Below are positions 7,645-16,889 of a stretch of 64,000 nt of DNA, one piece after another. The DNA is from Lachnospiraceae bacterium (GTDB lineage: Bacteria; Bacillota; Clostridia; Lachnospirales; Lachnospiraceae). The translations under genes were made by a program, and so were the position numbers. Each line of letters starts with the position of its first letter. Position 1 is the first letter of the stretch. The notes under the pieces were generated by a model. It was not told where the DNA came from. It ran no database searches and saw only the letters and a list, made by a program, of their open reading frames with translations. The stretch is from assembly GCA_028689585.1 (NCBI GenBank), contig JAQVCW010000016.1, positions 1 through 64,000 on the forward strand. The letters are read 5' to 3'.

Positions 7645-7700
7645 AGACCTGCTCCAGCAAGTGGAAAAGCCTCTGGCTTTTTCCCCGTTGGAGCAGGTCT
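7645..7700 (-). terminator. Nested hairpin terminator after gatB
   Basis: AGACCTGCTCCA (7645-7656) pairs perfectly with TGGAGCAGGTCT (7689-7700), and inside it GGAAAAGCC pairs with GGCTTTTTCC. It lies 36 bases past the gatB stop and is the natural end of the aspS-gatCAB transcript, although the T-run after it on the minus strand is short (TTTC). Confidence 0.6.
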
Positions 7701-7735
7701 CTCTTCTGATACCGCACTCTGTACAAAAACAGGTT

Positions 7736-9169
7736 TCACTGTAATAATTCTTTCAGCATCTGGTTCACCGCTCCCGGATTCGCCTTCCCCTTCATCGCTT
7801 TCATGGTCTGTCCCACCAGGAAGCCCAGTGCCTTTTCTTTACCGCCTTTATAGTCCGCTGCGGACTGGGGATTTTCCGCCAGGACAGCCTCGATCGTGGT
7901 GCGCAGCGCCCCCTCATCATGGACTGTTTTCAGGCCTTTTTCTTCCGCATACTGCTCCGGATCCATATTCTCCTGAAACATGATCTCAAACACTGTCTTG
8001 GCTACGCTGCCGTTGATAGTGCCTGCTTCCGTCAGTTCAATCAATTTTGCCAGGTTCCCGGCTGATACCTTAATCTCTTCCGGCTCCATTCCTCTCTCTT
8101 TCAGAAGACGCAGCGTCTCGCCCATGATCCAGTTGGATACCTTTTTGGGCTTTTTGCAGATGGCCGTGGCTTCTTCAAACAGATCCGCCAGTTTCTTTGA
8201 TTCTGTAATAATCTGAGCGTCGTACTCCGGAATATCAAATTCCTTCCGGTATCGGACCAGCTTCTCTGTGCGCAGCTCCGGCTGGCGGTCCCTGATCTGC
8301 TGTATCCATTCATCGCTGATGATGATCGGCACCAGATCCGGATCCGGGAAGTAACGGTAGTCCTGGGCATCCTCCTTGGAACGCATCGCATAGGAATATT
8401 CTTTGTTATCATCCCAGCGTCTGGTTTCCTGAATGACTGCCTTTCCCTCCTCCAGCAGCTCGATCTGCCGGATCCTCTCCCCTTCGATTGCATGGGTGAT
8501 CGCCTTAAAGGAATTCAGGTTTTTCATTTCTGTTCTGGTGCCCAGTTTTTCTGTCCCCGCCTCACGGACGGAGAGGTTTACATCCGCACGCATGGAGCCT
8601 TCCTGCAGTTTACAATCAGAAGCCCCCAGATACCGGATGATCAGGCCCAGCTTATCCAGATAGGCAATGACCTCCTCCGCGCTGCGCATGTCCGGCTCGG
8701 ATACGATCTCGATCAGCGGCACTCCGCTTCGGTTATAATCCACCAGAGTACAGTCTTCCCACTCATCATGGATCAGCTTTCCTGCGTCCTCCTCCATATG
8801 AATCTCGTGGATCCCGATGGTCTTTTTTCCTGCCGCCGTCTCAATCTCCACGCCGCCCTCATAGCAGATGGGCAGATAGAGCTGGGAAATCTGATAGTTC
8901 TGAGGGTTATCGGGATAAAAATAATTTTTCCGGTCGAACTTCGAATACTGATGTATGCTGCAGTTGGTTGCCAGCCCCACCGCCATGGCATATTCTACCA
9001 CCTGTTTATTCAAAACGGGAAGAGAACCCGGCATACCGGTGCAGACCGGACAGGTATGAGTATTCGGTACTCCCCCAAATGCAGTAGAACAGGAGCAGAA
9101 AATTTTTGTTTTCGCAGCCAGTTCAACGTGAACCTCCAGACCAATTACGGTTTCATACTGTTTTGCCAT
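7736..9169 (-). CDS. gatB: Asp-tRNA(Asn)/Glu-tRNA(Gln) amidotransferase subunit B
   Basis: The 477-residue protein starts MAKQYETVIGLEVHVEL at the ATG at 9169, behind GGGAGG inside the gatA end, one base after the gatA stop. It has the GatB kinase-like domain with zinc-type cysteines (FCSCSTAFGGVPNTHTCPVC), the KNYFYPDNPQNYQISQ signature, and the C-terminal YqeY-like tRNA-binding domain (AMKGKANPGAVNQMLKEL). GatB phosphorylates Glu- or Asp-tRNA and passes ammonia from GatA to form Gln- or Asn-tRNA. It is the last gene of aspS-gatC-gatA-gatB. Confidence 0.95.
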   Translation of the reverse strand: MAKQYETVIGLEVHVELAAKTKIFCSCSTAFGGVPNTHTCPVCTGMPGSLPVLNKQVVEYAMAVGLATNCSIHQYSKFDRKNYFYPDNPQNYQISQLYLPICYEGGVEIETAAGKKTIGIHEIHMEEDAGKLIHDEWEDCTLVDYNRSGVPLIEIVSEPDMRSAEEVIAYLDKLGLIIRYLGASDCKLQEGSMRADVNLSVREAGTEKLGTRTEMKNLNSFKAITHAIEGERIRQIELLEEGKAVIQETRRWDDNKEYSYAMRSKEDAQDYRYFPDPDLVPIIISDEWIQQIRDRQPELRTEKLVRYRKEFDIPEYDAQIITESKKLADLFEEATAICKKPKKVSNWIMGETLRLLKERGMEPEEIKVSAGNLAKLIELTEAGTINGSVAKTVFEIMFQENMDPEQYAEEKGLKTVHDEGALRTTIEAVLAENPQSAADYKGGKEKALGFLVGQTMKAMKGKANPGAVNQMLKELLQ

Positions 9170-9170
9170 C

Positions 9171-10715
9171 TTAGTTTTCCTCCCCTGCTGTCTGTATGCT
9201 TGCCGGCTCTTCTTTCCTGCTGTCAAAGCTGTCCCCACAGCCTGACGCGCCCGCCATTGCCGGTGCCTTCCAGGGCCCGCGGGCCTGTTCGTAGGCAAAG
9301 CCTGCACGAATGAGCTTCTTCTCCTGAAAACAGTCTCCAATGAGCTGCAGCCCGATCGGCAGTCCCCGGCTGTCCTGGCCGCAGGGAACACTCATGCCCG
9401 GCAGTCCGGCCAGATTGACCGAAATCGTATAAATATCTCCAAGGTACATTTTCAGCGGATCACTCAGGGACGCACCCAGCTTCGGAGCTGTGGTCGGTGC
9501 CGCCGGGCCCAGGATCACATCATATTTTTCAAAGGCTTTGTCAAATTCCTGTTTGATCAGTGCCTTGGTCCGCAGGGCTTTCAGATAATATGCATCATAG
9601 TATCCTGAGCTTAAGACAAAGGAACCCAGCATGATCCGGCGCTTTACCTCCGGTCCAAAGCCCTCGGAACGGCTCTTTTTGTACAGGCCGTGCAGTCCGT
9701 CATACTCCTTCGTGCGGTAACCGTACTTAATTCCATCGAATCGGGACAGATTGGAGCTGGCTTCCGCCGAAGCAATGACATAGTAAGCCGGGATGGCATA
9801 TTCCACCAGCTTCAGATCAAATTCCTCCACAACGGCGCCTTTTTCCTTCAGCACATCTGCCGCCGCCAGAACTGCCTTTTTCACCTCCAAATCCAGACCT
9901 TCTCCGAAATAATCTTTCGGAATGCCTATTTTCATTCCTTTTACATCATCTGTCAGTGCAGAGGTGAAATCCGTATCCTTTCGTTCTATTGAAGTGCTGT
10001 CCTTTTTATCATAGGAAGCAATCGTTTCCAAAACAGCCGCGCAGTCCGTCACATCCTTCGCCACCGGCCCAATCTGATCCAGAGAAGAGCCATAGGCGAT
10101 CAGCCCATAGCGGGACACGGTTCCGTAGGTGGGTTTGATGCCGGTCACACCGCAAAATGAGCTGGGCTGGCGGATGGAACCGCCGGTATCCGATCCCAGA
10201 GCAAAAAAGCACTCTTCTGCGGCTACCGCTGCACAGGAACCGCCGGAAGAACCGCCGGGCACATGTTCTGTGTTCCAGGGATTTTTCGTTTCGCCAAAAG
10301 CGGATGTTTCCGTAGTGCTCCCCATGGCAAATTCGTCCATGTTGGTCTTTCCAAGAACCACTGCCCCTGCCCTTTCCAGATTTTCAACTGCCTCTGCCGT
10401 ATAGGTCGGTCTGAAATTATATAAAATTCTGGAACTGCAGGTGGTCAGCATATTTTTCGTACACATATTGTCCTTAATTGCCACCGGAACTCCGGCCAGA
10501 GGCCCGGTAAGGACTCCTGCGTCAATCTGCTTCTGCACTTCATCCGCCCGTTTCAGGGCAGCTTCCTTCCCTACTGTCACATAACAGTGAAAGGAAGCCT
10601 CCATCTTTTCTATCTGAGCCAGGGAGGCTTCCACCGCTTCCCGGACCGTGATCTCTTTTTCCTTAATCTTTCTGCCAAGTTCAACAGCAGTCAGATCTAA
10701 TATGCTTTTTTTCAT
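9171..10715 (-). CDS. gatA: Asp-tRNA(Asn)/Glu-tRNA(Gln) amidotransferase subunit A
   Basis: This 514-residue amidase-signature enzyme releases ammonia from glutamine for GatB. The Ser-cisSer-Lys triad is visible: the Lys in GVPVAIKDNM, the Ser-rich GGSSGGSCAAVAA and the nucleophile region GSDTGGSIRQPSSF. The last 30 residues after GPWKAP (rich in Gly, Ala, Glu) extend beyond most relatives. It lies 62 bases after gatC, a gap filled by a 41-base duplication of the gatC end, and 1 base before gatB. Confidence 0.95.
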   Translation of the reverse strand: MKKSILDLTAVELGRKIKEKEITVREAVEASLAQIEKMEASFHCYVTVGKEAALKRADEVQKQIDAGVLTGPLAGVPVAIKDNMCTKNMLTTCSSRILYNFRPTYTAEAVENLERAGAVVLGKTNMDEFAMGSTTETSAFGETKNPWNTEHVPGGSSGGSCAAVAAEECFFALGSDTGGSIRQPSSFCGVTGIKPTYGTVSRYGLIAYGSSLDQIGPVAKDVTDCAAVLETIASYDKKDSTSIERKDTDFTSALTDDVKGMKIGIPKDYFGEGLDLEVKKAVLAAADVLKEKGAVVEEFDLKLVEYAIPAYYVIASAEASSNLSRFDGIKYGYRTKEYDGLHGLYKKSRSEGFGPEVKRRIMLGSFVLSSGYYDAYYLKALRTKALIKQEFDKAFEKYDVILGPAAPTTAPKLGASLSDPLKMYLGDIYTISVNLAGLPGMSVPCGQDSRGLPIGLQLIGDCFQEKKLIRAGFAYEQARGPWKAPAMAGASGCGDSFDSRKEEPASIQTAGEEN

Positions 10716-10741
10716 TTTAATCTCCTCATTGAAACATCAGC

Positions 10742-10823
10742 TTTCCACTGTCCTTGGCACTTTATAGGCACCATCCTTCAGTTTTCCACTGTCTTTGGCA
10801 CTTTATAGGCACCATCCTTCTGC
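10742..10823. repeat. 41-base tandem duplication of the gatC 3' end
   Basis: Bases 10742-10782 and 10783-10823 are near-identical copies (one internal C/T difference plus the last bases). The second copy encodes the final gatC codons ([12 protein letters not shown] then TGA); the first would encode DGAYKVPRTVES then TGA in another phase and is now untranslated spacer. Confidence 0.85.
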
Positions 10824-11074
10824 TCCGGTGCATTTTTCAGCATATTCTCCCGGTCATCTCCATTGACCACCACATCTTCCCGGAATACATTATTTACCGG
10901 AAATACATGAGACATGGGCTCTGCCCCGGCAGTATCCAGTTCATTTAATTTATCAATGTAATCCAGTATACTTCCCATATCCTTTTTGGCCTGCTGTTTT
11001 TCTTCTTCGGAAAGCTCCAGCTTTGCCAGTATTCCTACATATTCTATCGTTTCATCGCTAATTATATTTGCCAT
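10778..11074 (-). CDS. gatC: Asp-tRNA(Asn)/Glu-tRNA(Gln) amidotransferase subunit C
   Basis: The 98-residue protein has the full GatC layout: an N-terminal helix pair ([36 protein letters not shown]) and the belt segment [19 protein letters not shown] ending in YKVPKTVEN. GatC wraps around GatA and GatB to hold the complex together. It follows aspS by about 100 bases in the same operon. The stop lies inside a 41-base tandem duplication, so the C-terminus (KTVEN) comes from the upstream copy. Confidence 0.93.
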   Translation of the reverse strand: MANIISDETIEYVGILAKLELSEEEKQQAKKDMGSILDYIDKLNELDTAGAEPMSHVFPVNNVFREDVVVNGDDRENMLKNAPEQKDGAYKVPKTVEN

Positions 11075-11171
11075 TATGATCTCCTTAAACGAAAGTGTGC
11101 TTCCTGTTCCGCATCATCTTATGCTTTCGTCATAACATGATATATACGGAACAGTCCCGTGACCTGCAGTG

Positions 11172-12503
11172 CTACGGCTCCAGCCTGGACAGATCTCTTG
11201 GGAACAGGGTAGTTTCCCGGATATTGTCTTCTCCGATCAGCTTCATGGTCAGGCGCTCCATCCCGATTCCCAGTCCGCCATGAGGCGGCATCCCGTGTTT
11301 GAATGTGTTCAGATACTGCTCCAGTCCATCCCCGCTCATTCCCCGGGCGGCGATTTTTTCCATCAGCCCATTGTAATCATGAATTCGCTGACCGCCCGTG
11401 GTAATCTCCAGGCCGTGATACAGCAGGTCAAAGCTCAGGGTATATCTGGTATCCTCCGGATCATCCATGGCATAAAACGGTCTCTTTTTGGAAGGGTAAT
11501 GTGTCACAAATACGAAATCCGCGTTCTCCTCTTCCTTGAAATAACGTCCGATCAGTGACTCCTCCTCCGGCTCCAGATCAAACGGATTGCGGATCTTGCG
11601 GCTGTATTTTTCGGCAGCCAGCTTCTTTGCCTCATCAAATCTCACCATCGGTATTCTGCTCACATCAGGCAGCGTTACATTCAGGATCCGAAGCGCATCC
11701 CCATACTCCCGCCCCAAAAGCTCCATCGTATACTGGAGAAATCCGGTTTCCATTGCCATAATATCTTCAAATCCATCGATATAGCCCATCTCAAAATCAA
11801 GGCTGGTATATTCGTTCAAATGGCGTTTCGTGTTATGCTTTTCTGCCCGGAATACCGGTCCCGTCTCAAATACCCGGTCGAAGACGCCCACCATCATCTG
11901 CTTGTATAACTGGGGGCTCTGCTGCAGGATGGCCGGACGATGGAAATATTCCAGGCGGAACAGGTTCGCTCCCCCTTCTGCACTCCTGGCTCCGATCTTC
12001 GGCGTATGAATCTCTGTAAATTCCTGTTCATACAGGAAATCCCGAAAACCTCTCACAATGCCCTCCTGCAGCTTGAACTTTGCCCTCTCCCGAATGTTTC
12101 GCAGCGAAATCGAACGGTAATTCAGCTTTGCATCCAGGGAAGTGTTCATTTTCCACTTTGAGACCGGCAGCGGCATCGCTTCTGCCGGTTCGGAAAGAAC
12201 CCGTACTTTCCGGATACGAATCTCGATTCCATGAGGCGCCCGCTCATCCTGTTCCAGAATGCCCTCCAGCTCCAGGGTACTTCCCTCCCGAATGCTGTTG
12301 ACATCAAATTCTGCCGTCTTTTCTTCATAAATGCACTGCAGAAGTCCCTCACGTTTTCTCAGAATCACAAAAGTGACTGCGCCCATATCATTCACTGAAT
12401 GAACCGCTCCATTTACCTTTACTGTCTTTCCTGTTCTGTCTGCTGACATCAGATCCCTGATTTCCAGTGTGGCCTGCTTCTTTACACCTGTCATAAATTC
12501 CAT
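11172..12503 (-). CDS. aspS: Aspartyl-tRNA synthetase, archaeal-type (AspRS2), probably non-discriminating
   Basis: At about 443 residues, with an N-terminal OB-fold (TVKVNGAVHSVNDMGAVTFV) and a class II core (ILQQSPQLYKQMMVGVFDRV, VFRAEKHNTKRHLNEYTSLD, and motif 3 GGLGIGMERLTMKLIG), it is the short archaeal-type AspRS lacking the bacterial insertion domain. With GatCAB genes directly downstream it most likely charges tRNA(Asn) with Asp for amidation. Two ATGs (12506 and 12503) follow GAGAGGAG; the second has better spacing. A T-box leader precedes it. Confidence 0.9.
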   Translation of the reverse strand: MEFMTGVKKQATLEIRDLMSADRTGKTVKVNGAVHSVNDMGAVTFVILRKREGLLQCIYEEKTAEFDVNSIREGSTLELEGILEQDERAPHGIEIRIRKVRVLSEPAEAMPLPVSKWKMNTSLDAKLNYRSISLRNIRERAKFKLQEGIVRGFRDFLYEQEFTEIHTPKIGARSAEGGANLFRLEYFHRPAILQQSPQLYKQMMVGVFDRVFETGPVFRAEKHNTKRHLNEYTSLDFEMGYIDGFEDIMAMETGFLQYTMELLGREYGDALRILNVTLPDVSRIPMVRFDEAKKLAAEKYSRKIRNPFDLEPEEESLIGRYFKEEENADFVFVTHYPSKKRPFYAMDDPEDTRYTLSFDLLYHGLEITTGGQRIHDYNGLMEKIAARGMSGDGLEQYLNTFKHGMPPHGGLGIGMERLTMKLIGEDNIRETTLFPRDLSRLEP

Positions 12504-12616
12504 CATGTTCTCCTCTCATTCTGGGAACGCTGCCCCATGATGCATTCCGGTGTCTTTCGGCCGCCGCTTTTTCTATACCGATCCGGTGTCCCAAGGAGCG
12601 CTCGAATCCAATACGG

Positions 12617-12890
12617 CAAAAAGTCCCGGAATGCTTTTCACATTCCGGGACGGATATACAAAATCCGCGGTACCACCCGCTTTGCAGATAAACTTCTCTG
12701 CCTGCTCAATCCTGCTTAACGCGCATCCACGTACTGACCTACTGCACTTTCAGTCAATCGGCTCCAGAGTGTTCCCTATTGTTTTCTTCCCTCCATCGGT
12801 ACTCTCAGTCGGTGATACCGAATTCCTGTCAAGTTTCAAAAACAGAGTCTCTTTCTTCGCTTTTTTAATGGAGCAATACTATCACATTTG
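12617..12890 (-). promoter_or_regulatory. T-box leader with intrinsic terminator
   Basis: On the minus strand AAGCGGGTGGTACCGCGG (about 12663-12682) is the T-box antiterminator core. It is followed by a perfect hairpin GTCCCGGAATG / CATTCCGGGAC and TTTTT (12617-12651). Upstream, AGAGA near 12848 and CACTCT near 12768 can close Stem I; the codon just before CACTCT is AAC (12771-12773), so the specifier is probably Asn. That fits control of an AspRS2-GatCAB operon by uncharged tRNA(Asn), as described in Clostridium acetobutylicum. The specifier assignment is by eye. Confidence 0.85.
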
Positions 12891-12951
12891 ATTTTGGGAT
12901 GCAACCCCCAATTTAGTTTTTCACCATTCTGGCATAAAATACTTTATTTTA

Positions 12952-14505
12952 TTAAGTCTTTACCTTAATTTTTGCAGTTATACTCCAGGAGCCATATAAA
13001 TTTTTTCCGTTTATCGTCCGATACCCCCGGATCCGGAAATACCAGGTCTTTCCCCCGGTCAGGTTTTTAAGACTGGAATACAGCGTCTTCCCTGATAAGA
13101 TCAGCTCTGTCTTGACATTCCCCTGCATCCTGGAATTGGTGGAATATTGAAGCTGATATCCGGCCACCTGCCTTAACTGCTTCCATTTTATCACAGCAGT
13201 GCCCCGCTGTTTTGAGGATACTCCGGTAATCACTGCTTTTTCCGGCTTTACCGTCAGCTTTATCGTCCGGGTAGCCGGGGCATAATTGGTGGTGGAAGCC
13301 GCACGGATCACAATCTCGGTCATACCGACCCCTTTTGTAATCAGTCTGCCTCCGCTGATCACGGCAATTTTTTTATTCTTCACCGAATAGCTGAGCCTGC
13401 CGGTACCGCTGTTTTTCGCTTTCACTACCACCGAAGCCGCCTTCAGCGCAGCGTTGATATCCGGAGCTGTTATTTTCTGCTGCGCCTTTTGAATCGTATA
13501 GTACAGCGTCACAGAACCGGCATACTGACCGCTTCCGGTAATCCGGACCTTTGCCTGTCCCGCATTTGTATTTTTGCTGTAGGCTACGGTATAATCCTTA
13601 CCCTGCGCCAGTTTTTTCGATGCATATTTTACAGTGACCTTTGGTTTCTTTTCCTTTCCGTCATAGCCGTACTTCACCTTGCTCAGTGTGATTTTACACC
13701 CTGAGCTCTGCAAAGATGCTTTCGCCATACAGGAAGTTTTATTGGACCTGGTCATGGGATTTCCCTTTGAATCCAGAGGCTGCATATAGTAATAATAGGT
13801 CTTTCCTATGGTAACATCCGAATCCGTGTAGCTTTTTTTCGTCCCTCCTGAAATTCTGCCCACCGTCTGATAGCTGCCAAAACTGCTGGCTGCCCGTTTG
13901 ATCTGATACCCATATTTGCTGTCAACGTTCCAGGAGAGCTTGATTCCTTTCCCGGAAACGCCGGCTGTCACATACAGGCTGGAAGAACCATATTCCGGCC
14001 AGAACGTATTTTGGGCTCTGCTTGCCCGGTAGAGAGATGTACTGTAGGTATTGGCCGGAATCTCAAAGTAATAGCACCAGTAAAATCCGGCATTATACGC
14101 ATCAGAATCCTTGTTTCCCAGGTTTTTCAGATACTGATCCACTCCCGGAAAATATGTTTTCAGTTCGTACTGAAGAAATCTCAATTGTCCCGTCACGGAA
14201 GACGCGCTGCATCCATTGCCGGCACACCAGCTTTGCAGCCTGGACCGGCGGACACCGGTCCACTGGCAGAGACCATAAGCCCCTCCCATGCCGTAGATGT
14301 CTGACCGGAATCCGGATTCACTGTCGATGTTGCTCATTACTCCGCAGGCGGCAGCCGGAGTCAGTTCCATTTGATACGTCAGGAACTGATACACTGTTTT
14401 TTCGTTTGTGGCTGCCTCTGTTTTTATATTGCCGGTAATTAATACGGCCATCATAGCGGTCAGAGCAAATATGCATCTTCTGACCGCCTTTCCTGGCTTA
14501 TTCAT
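12952..14505 (-). CDS. Secreted lysozyme-like protein with fibronectin-type repeats
   Basis: From the ATG at 14505 (GGGAGG upstream) a 517-residue protein starts with a signal peptide (CIFALTAMMAVLITGNIKTE). Residues about 40-170 match the phage-tail lysozyme fold (LTPAAACGVMSNIDSESGF, GGAYGLCQWTGVRRSRLQSW), with Glu in IDSES as the likely catalytic acid. After it come fibronectin-III-like modules (about 180-270 and 425-517) around two MBG-like beta modules typical of clostridial surface proteins. It probably cleaves peptidoglycan outside the cell. It follows the T-box region but has its own start and is not part of the aspS operon. Confidence 0.75.
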   Translation of the reverse strand: MNKPGKAVRRCIFALTAMMAVLITGNIKTEAATNEKTVYQFLTYQMELTPAAACGVMSNIDSESGFRSDIYGMGGAYGLCQWTGVRRSRLQSWCAGNGCSASSVTGQLRFLQYELKTYFPGVDQYLKNLGNKDSDAYNAGFYWCYYFEIPANTYSTSLYRASRAQNTFWPEYGSSSLYVTAGVSGKGIKLSWNVDSKYGYQIKRAASSFGSYQTVGRISGGTKKSYTDSDVTIGKTYYYYMQPLDSKGNPMTRSNKTSCMAKASLQSSGCKITLSKVKYGYDGKEKKPKVTVKYASKKLAQGKDYTVAYSKNTNAGQAKVRITGSGQYAGSVTLYYTIQKAQQKITAPDINAALKAASVVVKAKNSGTGRLSYSVKNKKIAVISGGRLITKGVGMTEIVIRAASTTNYAPATRTIKLTVKPEKAVITGVSSKQRGTAVIKWKQLRQVAGYQLQYSTNSRMQGNVKTELILSGKTLYSSLKNLTGGKTWYFRIRGYRTINGKNLYGSWSITAKIKVKT

Positions 14506-14695
14506 AATGAACCTCCCTGCACACAGGACAATTTGGCTGCTTGAACCTGCGCGGTTATCTATCTTCAAGTATCCCTTATATACTTGTAATGTGTGTTGTT
14601 TGTTCATCCCCTGCTGTTTTATCTATTCTCCCACATCATCTTCAGGTTCCCGGGGAACCTGATCTGTTTTTCTTGCTTTACAATATCTGCATACC

Positions 14696-15910
14696 CTACA
14701 GCGCTTTAATCCGCTCCAATGCTGCCACCGTGTTTTCATAGCTGCCAAACGCGGTCAGACGGAAATATCCTTCTCCGCTGGGACCAAAGCCCGAGCCCGG
14801 AGTGCCGACTACATTCGCTTCTTTCAGAAGGTAATCAAAAAACTCCCAGGAATTCATCTTTTCCGGCGTCTTCAGCCAGATATAGGGTGCATTTACACCG
14901 CCGGATACGGTATAGCCGGCCTCTTTCAGACCGGTCATGATGGTCTTGGCATTGTTCATGTAATAAGCTACCTGCCCCTTTAACTGCTGCTTGCCCGCAT
15001 CGCTGTAGACAGCCTCCCCGGCTTTCTGCACAATATAAGGAGCACCATTGTATTTTGTCCCGTGGCGTCTTGCCCACAGAGAATGCAGCATCACATCGCC
15101 GCACTTCAGGTCCTTTGGAATTACGGTATAGCCCAGTCTGGTACCGGTAAATCCGGCATTTTTGGAAAAGGACTTCAGCTCGATGGCACAGGTTCTGGCC
15201 CCTTCGCATTCAAAAATAGTATGAGGCACATTATCTTCGGAAATATAGGCTTCATAGGCAGCATCATAGATGATCACAGCCCCCGCTTTGTTGGCATAGT
15301 CCACCCACACCTGAAGCTGATCCTTCGTAATCGTGGATCCGGTCGGGTTATTGGGGAAGCACAGATAGATCAGATCCGGCGTCTGACCGGGAAGCTCCGG
15401 TGCAAAATTGTTTTCTGCGGTACACGGCATGTAGATGACATCGCTCCACATTTCCGTCTTTTCATCAAATACACCGGTCCTGCCTGCCATGACATTGGTG
15501 TCCACGTAAACCGGGTAGACCGGATCGCAGACTGCTATTTTACAGTCAGTGCTGAAAATCTCCTGAATATTTCCGGAGTCACATTTTGCTCCATCCGATA
15601 CAAAGATCTCGTCCGCGGCGATATCACAGCCCCGGTCGGCATAATCATTTTTCGCAATGGCACTGCGGAGAAATTCATATCCCAGATCCGGTGCATAGCC
15701 ATGAAAAGTAGCTGCATCCGCCATCTCATCTACGGCTTTATGCAGTGCCTCTATGATTGCCGGAGCCAGCGGCTGCGTCACATCCCCAATGCCGAGACGG
15801 ATAATGGATCTGTCCGGATTCTCCGCCTGATACGCAGCTACTTTTTTCGCGATCGCGGAAAAAAGATAGCTTCCCTTCAGCTTTAAATAATTGTCATTTA
15901 CTTTAAACAT
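14696..15910 (-). CDS. dapL: LL-diaminopimelate aminotransferase
   Basis: The 404-residue PLP enzyme starts MFKVNDNYLKLKGSYLFSAI at the ATG at 15910 (AGGAGG upstream). DapL converts tetrahydrodipicolinate to LL-diaminopimelate in one step for lysine and cell wall. Visible motifs are FPNNPTGSTITKDQLQVW, YDAAYEAYI and the PLP lysine in LKSFSKNAGFTGTRLGY. It sits 28 bases after dapF, the next enzyme of the pathway, in one operon. Length and sequence match bacterial DapL well. Confidence 0.93.
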   Translation of the reverse strand: MFKVNDNYLKLKGSYLFSAIAKKVAAYQAENPDRSIIRLGIGDVTQPLAPAIIEALHKAVDEMADAATFHGYAPDLGYEFLRSAIAKNDYADRGCDIAADEIFVSDGAKCDSGNIQEIFSTDCKIAVCDPVYPVYVDTNVMAGRTGVFDEKTEMWSDVIYMPCTAENNFAPELPGQTPDLIYLCFPNNPTGSTITKDQLQVWVDYANKAGAVIIYDAAYEAYISEDNVPHTIFECEGARTCAIELKSFSKNAGFTGTRLGYTVIPKDLKCGDVMLHSLWARRHGTKYNGAPYIVQKAGEAVYSDAGKQQLKGQVAYYMNNAKTIMTGLKEAGYTVSGGVNAPYIWLKTPEKMNSWEFFDYLLKEANVVGTPGSGFGPSGEGYFRLTAFGSYENTVAALERIKAL

Positions 15911-15938
15911 TCTCAATCTCCTCCTGTTAACTGATATT

Positions 15939-16793
15939 CTATTTCTGAAACGCCTCTGTTGTCGGCTCCAGTTCTCCCTCAAATACCGTGGTGGCCGGTC
16001 CCGTCATAAATACCGTATTTTTTTCTCTGTCCCAGTGGATTTTCAGATCTCCGCCCCGCAGCTTTACCAGAACCGTATCCTCGGTCTCACCATTCCAGAT
16101 GCAGGCTACTGCCACTGCGCACGCGCCGGTTCCGCAGGCCCAGGTCTCGCCTGCCCCCCGCTCCCACACACGCATCTGCACCGTACTGCGGTCCAGTACC
16201 CGGATGAACTCCGTATTCACCCGATCCGGAAAGCAGGGATGATGCTCGAAACCAGGCCCGGTCTTTTCAATATCCAGACTCTCCACATCCTCTACGGGCA
16301 CAACGCAGTGGGGATTGCCCATGGAGACACAGGTCATCTGATACCTTGTGCCATTTACCGTGATGGGTTCCTCTTTTATCTGTTTTTTCTCTGAAATCAC
16401 CGGTATTTTCTCTGCATCCAGAACAGGCGCACCCATGTCCACCTTCACCATGGACACTTTTCCATTTTCCACGGTCAGATCCAGATATTTGATGCCGCTT
16501 TTCGTGGACACGCTGATGCTGGTCTTATCCGTCATCTTATGGTCATAGACGTACTTTGCCACACACCGGATTCCATTTCCGCACATCGCACCTAAAGTGC
16601 CGTCCGAATTGTACATTTCCATCTCAAAATCAGCGATTTTCGATGGTCTGATCAGAATCAGACCGTCCGATCCAACGCCAAAATGGCGGTCGCTGACCAG
16701 CTTTGACAGTTCTCCCGGATTTTCTACCTTTTCGTCAAAGCAGTTGATATAGACATAATCATTTCCAATGCCATGCATCTTGGTAAACTTCAT
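15939..16793 (-). CDS. dapF: Diaminopimelate epimerase
   Basis: The 284-residue protein turns LL- into meso-diaminopimelate, the cell-wall and lysine precursor. Both catalytic cysteines are present: MCGNGIRC (about residue 71) and ACGTGACAVAVA (about 222). The start MKFTKMHGIGNDYVYINCFD is the standard DapF N-terminus. It is first in a two-gene operon with dapL, which makes its substrate. Confidence 0.95.
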   Translation of the reverse strand: MKFTKMHGIGNDYVYINCFDEKVENPGELSKLVSDRHFGVGSDGLILIRPSKIADFEMEMYNSDGTLGAMCGNGIRCVAKYVYDHKMTDKTSISVSTKSGIKYLDLTVENGKVSMVKVDMGAPVLDAEKIPVISEKKQIKEEPITVNGTRYQMTCVSMGNPHCVVPVEDVESLDIEKTGPGFEHHPCFPDRVNTEFIRVLDRSTVQMRVWERGAGETWACGTGACAVAVACIWNGETEDTVLVKLRGGDLKIHWDREKNTVFMTGPATTVFEGELEPTTEAFQK

Positions 16794-16889
16794 ATTCTCC
16801 CCGCTTTCTTATTCTGTCCTTTCTGCATAACGGTTCCGTAAATACAGAATAGTTATTCTATTTTACCATTTTCTGAACAATTTTTCAAC

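Noticed and set aside
8492-9313. Long plus-strand frame opposite gatB and gatA
   Set aside because: It is the shadow of well-conserved genes on the minus strand; the product has no family-like text.
14642-14660. Perfect hairpin CAGGTTCC-CGG-GGAACCTG followed by T on the plus strand
   Set aside because: It looks like a plus-strand terminator, but no plus-strand gene leads to it and on the minus strand no T-run follows, so I did not call it.
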